NCBI GenBank assembly: GCA_964577205.1
Contig: CAZNYG010000077.1
Location: forward strand, 1-8,974
DNA length: 8,974 nucleotides
From: CAZNYG01 sp964577205
Lineage (GTDB): Bacteria; Elusimicrobiota; Endomicrobiia; Endomicrobiales; CAIRNS01
Reading direction: 5' to 3'
Shown here piece after piece: positions 4,989 to 8,974 of the stretch (positions are counted from its first letter, which is position 1; each line of letters starts with the position of its first letter). A model generated the notes under the pieces. The model had not been told where the DNA came from. It searched no databases and worked only from the letters and a program-made list of their open reading frames with translations. The translations under genes and the position numbers were made by a program.

Positions 4989-6788
4989 ATGGCCCGTCGA
5001 AAAAAGAATACCGCCGCCGTGGAACAGGCCAGCGAACAGGAACAGCCGCCGGGATGGTTGTCCTATGTGCCGTTCCTTATACTGCTGATCGTGCTGTTCC
5101 TTGCTCCGATATTGCCGGACGTAAAACTGTCCCGTCCGAAGCTTTTCATTCTTGAGACGGGTATCTACGGTTCTTTGTTCTTGTGGGCGGCATCGCAGTT
5201 CATCTCCGGGAAAATAAAAGCCCGCCGTATCGCCCCGATCGTTCCGCTCGCGGTGTACGCCGCCGCCGGTTGTGTCATGTATCTTCTTTCTCCCGACCGG
5301 CCGGTCGCGCTTAATGAATTCAAACGCGCCCTGCTTTCCTGCGCGGCCTTCCTTGTCGTGCCGCTGGTGGCGGATTCCGACGGGAAAAGGGATTCCGCGC
5401 TGGCCGCGTGGCTGGGCGGCAGTTTTTGCGCGGTCGTGTACGGGCTGCTGCAGCATTACGGAGGTATCGGCCGGCTGATGGTCCCGCAGATGCAGCGGGT
5501 GATGTCGACATTCGGTAATCCGATATTCTTCGCCGCCCATATCGTCGTGACCCTGCCGCTCGCGGCGGGACTGTGGTTCGCGTATCGACGGAAAATAGTC
5601 CGTCTTCTCCTTGCCGTTTACATTGCCGCCGCTCTGGCCGCCGTCTATTTTACGGGTACGCGGGCCGCGTATATCGGCCTCGCGGCCGCGGCCGCGGTAT
5701 TTATTTTCGCGGCGGTACGCACGGCGCGGATGCGCGCGGCCGCCGCGGGCCTGCTGGTCATCGCAGGCACGGTATTCTTTTTTTCGACGGAAAAGCTCTG
5801 GAGCAGGCAGCAGGCGCACGGCCTTATCTGGCGCGATACGGCCGCCATGTGGCTTCATCATCCGCTGACGGGTACAGGGCCGGGAACGTTCCACATCTAC
5901 TTCCCAAGGTATGCTTCCGACGAGCTGAAACGGATCTGGCCGACGGGACAGTTCATCGTAAATGACGCGCACAACGAATTTCTTCAATACCTGAGCGAGA
6001 CCGGCGTAGTCGGGCTCGGGATATTCATGTGGGTACTGGCCGCCTGTTTTGCCGGAGCATGGCGCCTGTCACGGGTTTCCGGCGGAGAACGCCGCATGGC
6101 GCTTACCGGCGCGATCGCGGCCTGCGCCGGGCTGCTGACGCAGAACATATTTTCCGTCGATATGCGGTTCATCGTGTCGGCTGTTTCCCTGTTCATGACC
6201 ATGGGTATCGCTGAATCGTACAGGGAAGAATGGGTTGAACGGAGGCTCGGGTCACGGGCCGCGCGCGGCACGGGACTGGCGGCGATAGCGGCGGCGGGGT
6301 TCCTGGTCTTCCCCGCGATACTGGAGCCGTACCGCGCTCAGCGCAAAGTGGCGGCGACGCCCGATTTCTTCGACGAAAAAGTCCTTGAGCCGGCGAAAAC
6401 GATAGCCGAACTGCGGGCGCTGGCGGCGCGGTATCCGGATAAAGCCTCGATCTACGAAAAACTGGGCTGGGTATACGCGAAAGAAAAGAACTGGGACGGC
6501 GCGATCACGAGTTTTAAGAGATCGTCGGAACTTGATCCGACGACCGCCGGCCCGCTGAACAATCTGGGCAATATTCATTTTCTCCTCGGGAACCGGCCGC
6601 AGGCGATCGATCACTGGAAACGGTCCCTGGCGATCAATCCCGCTCAGATCGACGGCAGGTTGAACCTCGCCATGGCGTATTATTACCAGGGACAGCTGAA
6701 GGAAGCGACCGATCAGGTAAAAGATGTGCTTAAACTCCAGCCGGGAAACGAAAAAGCCATCGTGCTGTTGAAACAGATGACGGAGTAA
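4989..6788 (+). CDS. O-antigen ligase/polymerase-like membrane protein with TPRs
   Basis: A 599-residue polytopic inner-membrane protein of the Wzy_C/WaaL type. Roughly ten or more hydrophobic segments lie between residues 25 and 445. The family core is visible: FTGTRAAYIG (221-230), HPLTGTGPGTF (291-301) and NDAHNEFLQYLSETGVVGLG (325-344), the periplasmic loop with the conserved His. Such proteins transfer or polymerise glycans on lipid carriers at the periplasmic face. Some homologues act on other glycans or glycosylate proteins, so the substrate is open. After a last helix (about 426-444) come about three TPR units (about 487-520, 521-554, 555-588), probably for protein contacts. No glycosyltransferase genes are nearby. 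The ATG at 4989 lies 6 bp after the parB stop without a visible ribosome binding site, suggesting translational coupling. Confidence 0.88.
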   Translation: MARRKKNTAAVEQASEQEQPPGWLSYVPFLILLIVLFLAPILPDVKLSRPKLFILETGIYGSLFLWAASQFISGKIKARRIAPIVPLAVYAAAGCVMYLLSPDRPVALNEFKRALLSCAAFLVVPLVADSDGKRDSALAAWLGGSFCAVVYGLLQHYGGIGRLMVPQMQRVMSTFGNPIFFAAHIVVTLPLAAGLWFAYRRKIVRLLLAVYIAAALAAVYFTGTRAAYIGLAAAAAVFIFAAVRTARMRAAAAGLLVIAGTVFFFSTEKLWSRQQAHGLIWRDTAAMWLHHPLTGTGPGTFHIYFPRYASDELKRIWPTGQFIVNDAHNEFLQYLSETGVVGLGIFMWVLAACFAGAWRLSRVSGGERRMALTGAIAACAGLLTQNIFSVDMRFIVSAVSLFMTMGIAESYREEWVERRLGSRAARGTGLAAIAAAGFLVFPAILEPYRAQRKVAATPDFFDEKVLEPAKTIAELRALAARYPDKASIYEKLGWVYAKEKNWDGAITSFKRSSELDPTTAGPLNNLGNIHFLLGNRPQAIDHWKRSLAINPAQIDGRLNLAMAYYYQGQLKEATDQVKDVLKLQPGNEKAIVLLKQMTE

Positions 6789-6805
6789 ATGAGCGGGAGG
6801 TAAAC

Positions 6806-7786
6806 ATGGACCTGAAAAAGAGAATAATGCCTTTAACGGCGGCGCTGTTACTGGCGATGGGCGGCGTCCTGCCGCAGGCGCATGCTGTCGACGGAAGAGA
6901 CCATCCGTATCTTTCCCGCATGAGCGGCCTGCAGACGCATGCCGTCAAAGTGAAGGATTTCGATGAATATGTTTTTCCCCTTGAGCGTCAGGTCTGGGGA
7001 AAGAAAAAGATGAAAAAAATGCGCGTTGAAGGAAAGGTGACCCGCATGACCTATACCGCGCCGGAAAATATATCGTCGTTCCAGATAGCCCGTTATTACG
7101 AGAACGAACTGAAGAACGCCGGATACGCCGTTCAGTTCTCGGCGCGGGGCAGCGCAATCAGCGACGAACGGCCGTACGACTGGTATGACAGGTACTATCC
7201 CGAACACCCGCTTCTCTACGGGCAGTATCTCGACGATCCCAATAACCGCCAGTACTATTTCAACGCGAAACTGCCGCGCCCGGAAGGGGATATCTATGTC
7301 ACGTTCTACACGATCCCTCTTTCCGACGTAAAAACGCTTGCCCAGATCGATGTCATCGAAACGGTATCCGATTCGCCCGCGTTCACTCCCGCCGCCGGGA
7401 CGAATGTGCCGTCCGACCTCTCGCTGGTGATCGCCGAACTCCGTCGGAACGGGCATTATCCCGTGTACGACATTGATTTTGAAGCTGGTAAAGCGACGAT
7501 AATAAAAGGATCCGAAAAGGCGTTGAAGATGATCGCGGACGTGATCAACGCGAACCCGGGCCTTTCGGTCTATATAGTCGGCAATACGGACAGCTCGGGA
7601 GATTTCGCGCGGGCGAAGGAACTCTCGCAGGCGCGCGCGGATATGGTAGCGCGGGTGCTGACATTCACCTATAAGGTCGACGCGTCCCGGGTTCAGCCGG
7701 AAGGCGTCGGCCCGTTGTGGCCCGTCGTCGCGAACCAGCCGGGATTCGCGGGGAAAAACAACAGGATCGAGCTGGTGGTAAAATAG
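6806..7786 (+). CDS. OmpA-family envelope protein with DUF4892-like N-terminal domain
   Basis: A 326-residue exported protein. A signal peptide spans 1-27 (KKR, hydrophobic core ALLLAMGGVL, cleavage site AHA). Residues about 28-190 (DHPYLSRMSGL, EGKVTRMTYTAPENIS, YYENELKNAGYAVQFSA) match my recollection of the DUF4892 domain found ahead of OmpA domains. The OmpA-like peptidoglycan-binding domain occupies about 207-326. It includes VYIVGNTDSSGD (255-266; D262 at the usual ligand position, Asn replacing the usual His before TD), AKELSQARADMV and the terminal KNNRIELVV (R320). There is no beta-barrel, so it is a periplasmic or lipid-free envelope protein tethered to the cell wall. The cleavage site has no lipobox Cys. 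GGGAGG (6795-6800) precedes the ATG; the upstream gene ends 17 bp earlier. Confidence 0.88.
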   Translation: MDLKKRIMPLTAALLLAMGGVLPQAHAVDGRDHPYLSRMSGLQTHAVKVKDFDEYVFPLERQVWGKKKMKKMRVEGKVTRMTYTAPENISSFQIARYYENELKNAGYAVQFSARGSAISDERPYDWYDRYYPEHPLLYGQYLDDPNNRQYYFNAKLPRPEGDIYVTFYTIPLSDVKTLAQIDVIETVSDSPAFTPAAGTNVPSDLSLVIAELRRNGHYPVYDIDFEAGKATIIKGSEKALKMIADVINANPGLSVYIVGNTDSSGDFARAKELSQARADMVARVLTFTYKVDASRVQPEGVGPLWPVVANQPGFAGKNNRIELVVK

Positions 7787-7787
7787 C

Positions 7788-8729
7788 GTGAGCGGGCACA
7801 CATTCATTTATTCACCGGGAAGGTGGAGCGCCAGCGGGACTTATGTCATGGGCGGCCGCAATATCCCCCTGACCGCGCAAACGGAGATAACGCACGAATC
7901 CGGCGTGTGGAGGATGAACGCCAACATGGTGCTGCTGGATTCGTCGGGCACGATCTTCAGCTGCCGTTACGAGATCTCCCCTCCCCCGTCGGAAAACGGG
8001 CCGGCGTCCTGGTCGGCGTTCGCCACGCCGCACGGCAGGCTGAAGGGGACGTTTACCGTCGAAGGCGATACGATCATGTCTTCATATGCTTCGGAGGACG
8101 GCGAATTCACCGGAGCCGAGGGCATCACCAGGATAAACGAGAACGAATACCGCATGGAGGGCAGGCAGCAGACGCATGGCGAGATAACGGGGAGCTGGAC
8201 GGCAAATCTCAGACGGGCCCCCGTGAGGCTGGACCCGGACATGATGGTGCTGCCCGTGACGGAAGCCGATATCGACGCCGTTCACCGCGTGATGGTGGAA
8301 ACATGGCACGATACGTATAACGGCATACTGTCGCCTGAGGTCATCCAGTTTGCCGACGCGTTATGGTTCGATCCGCCCGTCCTCTGGAAGAGCGTGGAAG
8401 ATCCCGATGTGTTCCTCGGAAAAGCGGTGCTTTCCTCGGGTACCGTCGCCGGCGTCATTATTCTCAAACGTTACACGGAAACGGGTGTTGTCGTCGGACG
8501 CGTGTACGTCCTGCCGGCGTTCCAGAGACAGGGCATCGGCAGTATGCTCCTCAGGGAAGGCCTCCGCAGGTTCCCGGGCGCGCGGGTGATCCGTCTCGAG
8601 ATCGAAGAGCATAACACGAAAGCCATCACTTTTTATCAGAAACAGGGGTTTACTACGATGTACGGGACCAGGGAGATCCTCGGCAGCGACGGCATTACCA
8701 TCGTCATCATGGAGAAAACTCTTTCATAA
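7788..8729 (+). CDS. GNAT acetyltransferase fused to a beta-rich N-terminal domain
   Basis: A 313-residue two-domain protein. Residues about 6-142 begin YSPGRWSASGTYVMGG and contain ITHESGVWRMNANMVLL, CRYEISP, GRLKGTFTVEGDTIMSSY and a final SWTANLRR. This alternating pattern suggests an eight- to ten-strand lipocalin-like sheet and resembles an unnamed family I recall as stand-alone proteins. Residues about 150-313 are a GNAT N-acetyltransferase: VGRVYVLPAFQRQGIGSMLL (236-255) holds the acetyl-CoA motif Q246-x-x-G249-x-G251, and EEHNTKAITFYQKQGF (273-288) is motif B. The acceptor is unknown. There is no signal peptide, so it is cytoplasmic. The GTG start at 7788 is 1 bp after the ompA-like stop, indicating coupling. 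An ATG at 7848 is possible but would cut into the N-terminal domain. Confidence 0.85.
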   Translation: MSGHTFIYSPGRWSASGTYVMGGRNIPLTAQTEITHESGVWRMNANMVLLDSSGTIFSCRYEISPPPSENGPASWSAFATPHGRLKGTFTVEGDTIMSSYASEDGEFTGAEGITRINENEYRMEGRQQTHGEITGSWTANLRRAPVRLDPDMMVLPVTEADIDAVHRVMVETWHDTYNGILSPEVIQFADALWFDPPVLWKSVEDPDVFLGKAVLSSGTVAGVIILKRYTETGVVVGRVYVLPAFQRQGIGSMLLREGLRRFPGARVIRLEIEEHNTKAITFYQKQGFTTMYGTREILGSDGITIVIMEKTLS

Positions 8730-8868
8730 AAAGGTACAATTGTAATAAACAAGTAAAAAAGCAAAAAGTGGTTCAGAAACGGATGAGGATATAGCCGTCT
8801 CGCAAGCCGTCCTTTTGTTTTACATTACCCATTTAAATTTGAAAAGCTGTCTGGTATAAGGGGGTGCT
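8730..8868. other. Intergenic gap before the LapA-like gene
   Basis: It contains a 10-bp palindrome TACAATTGTA (8735-8744) and a direct repeat of AGCCGTC (8793-8799 and 8805-8811) followed by TTTTGTTTT. ACGG (8779-8782) could pair with CCGT (8808-8811) before the T-run, but the stem is too short to call a terminator. No clear promoter for the next gene is visible. Confidence 0.5.
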
Positions 8869-8974
8869 ATGCAGCTTATTTTTCTGATCGCGATGCTTGT
8901 CTCGCTGGGTACCGTGCTCTTTGCCATACAGAATGCCGGGCCTGTCATGGTCAATTTCGCCTTTTGGAGGTTCG
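8869..8974 (+). CDS. LapA-like (DUF1049) membrane protein, 5' part only
   Basis: Only the first 35 codons are in the window. They encode a membrane-anchoring start, MQLIFLIAMLVSLGTVLFAI, followed by QNAGPVMVNFAFWRF. The AIQNxxPVxVNFxFW signature directly after the first helix is characteristic of the LapA/DUF1049 family (also called LapA or YciS). These are small proteins of about 80-110 residues with two helices, linked in E. coli to lipopolysaccharide assembly control together with LapB/YciM. The ATG at 8869 follows GGGGG (8860-8864). A downstream TPR (LapB-like) gene would be expected by analogy but lies outside the window. Confidence 0.85.
   Translation, partial: MQLIFLIAMLVSLGTVLFAIQNAGPVMVNFAFWRF

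Noticed and set aside
4596..5987. Long minus-strand frame (463 codons) opposite parB and the ligase gene
   Set aside because: It is Arg/Gly/Gln-rich with no domain, as expected for a shadow of GC-rich coding sequence, and is antisense to two well-supported genes.
6848..7807. Minus-strand frame of 319 codons opposite the OmpA-like gene
   Set aside because: The plus strand has a signal peptide, ribosome binding site and OmpA motifs; the minus strand has none.
8772..8821. Possible riboswitch or terminator before the LapA-like gene
   Set aside because: The GCCGTCTCGCAAGCC region vaguely recalls a c-di-GMP aptamer element, but the conserved core and paired stems are missing, and the only stem before the T-run is 4 bp.

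Overview
The window looks like a chromosomal segment from a Gram-negative, probably uncultured bacterium. An O-antigen-ligase-like polymerase and an OmpA-family protein with a signal peptide imply an outer membrane. The chromosomal-type parA-parB pair with a perfect parS site places it in a segregation region, which in most bacteria lies near the replication origin. Most of the window is GC-rich; a clearly more AT-rich stretch runs roughly from 2150 to 4100. I cannot name the phylum from sequence alone. The palindrome-rich intergenic repeats, including a CTGAGCGCAGCCGAAGG motif, resemble repeats I associate with environmental candidate-phylum genomes; this is recollection, not a search result.

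Layout. Positions 1-354 are a tandem array: two identical 166-bp units plus the first 22 bp of a third. The array ends at the ribosome binding site of a multipass membrane protein gene (366-1016). Two strong hairpins (1044-1065 and 1071-1105) separate it from a double-ACT-domain protein (1119-1550). A HAD-family phosphatase follows (1590-2270), then the decayed, frameshifted and internally deleted remnant of an AlkD-like DNA alkylation repair gene (about 2290-2639). A gap of about 510 bp without a gene contains parS (2899-2914), a sigma-70-like promoter and a long leader.

From 3150 to 8729 five genes run in the same direction. They are parA, parB, a Wzy/WaaL-type membrane protein with C-terminal TPRs, a DUF4892-like/OmpA protein, and a GNAT acetyltransferase with an N-terminal beta-rich domain. 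The gaps are 87, 6, 17 and 1 bp, so parB onward is very likely one operon. After a 139-bp gap the window ends inside a LapA-like (DUF1049) membrane protein gene.

How they fit together. ParA, ParB and parS form a complete chromosome-partition module, with parS just upstream of the likely parA promoter. The three genes after parB are envelope or accessory functions probably co-transcribed with partition. Nothing here amounts to a clearly new defence or mobile system. The points most worth a second look are the structured tandem repeat, the hairpin next to the ACT gene's ribosome binding site, the alkD-like pseudogene, and the two-domain acetyltransferase in the operon downstream of parB.
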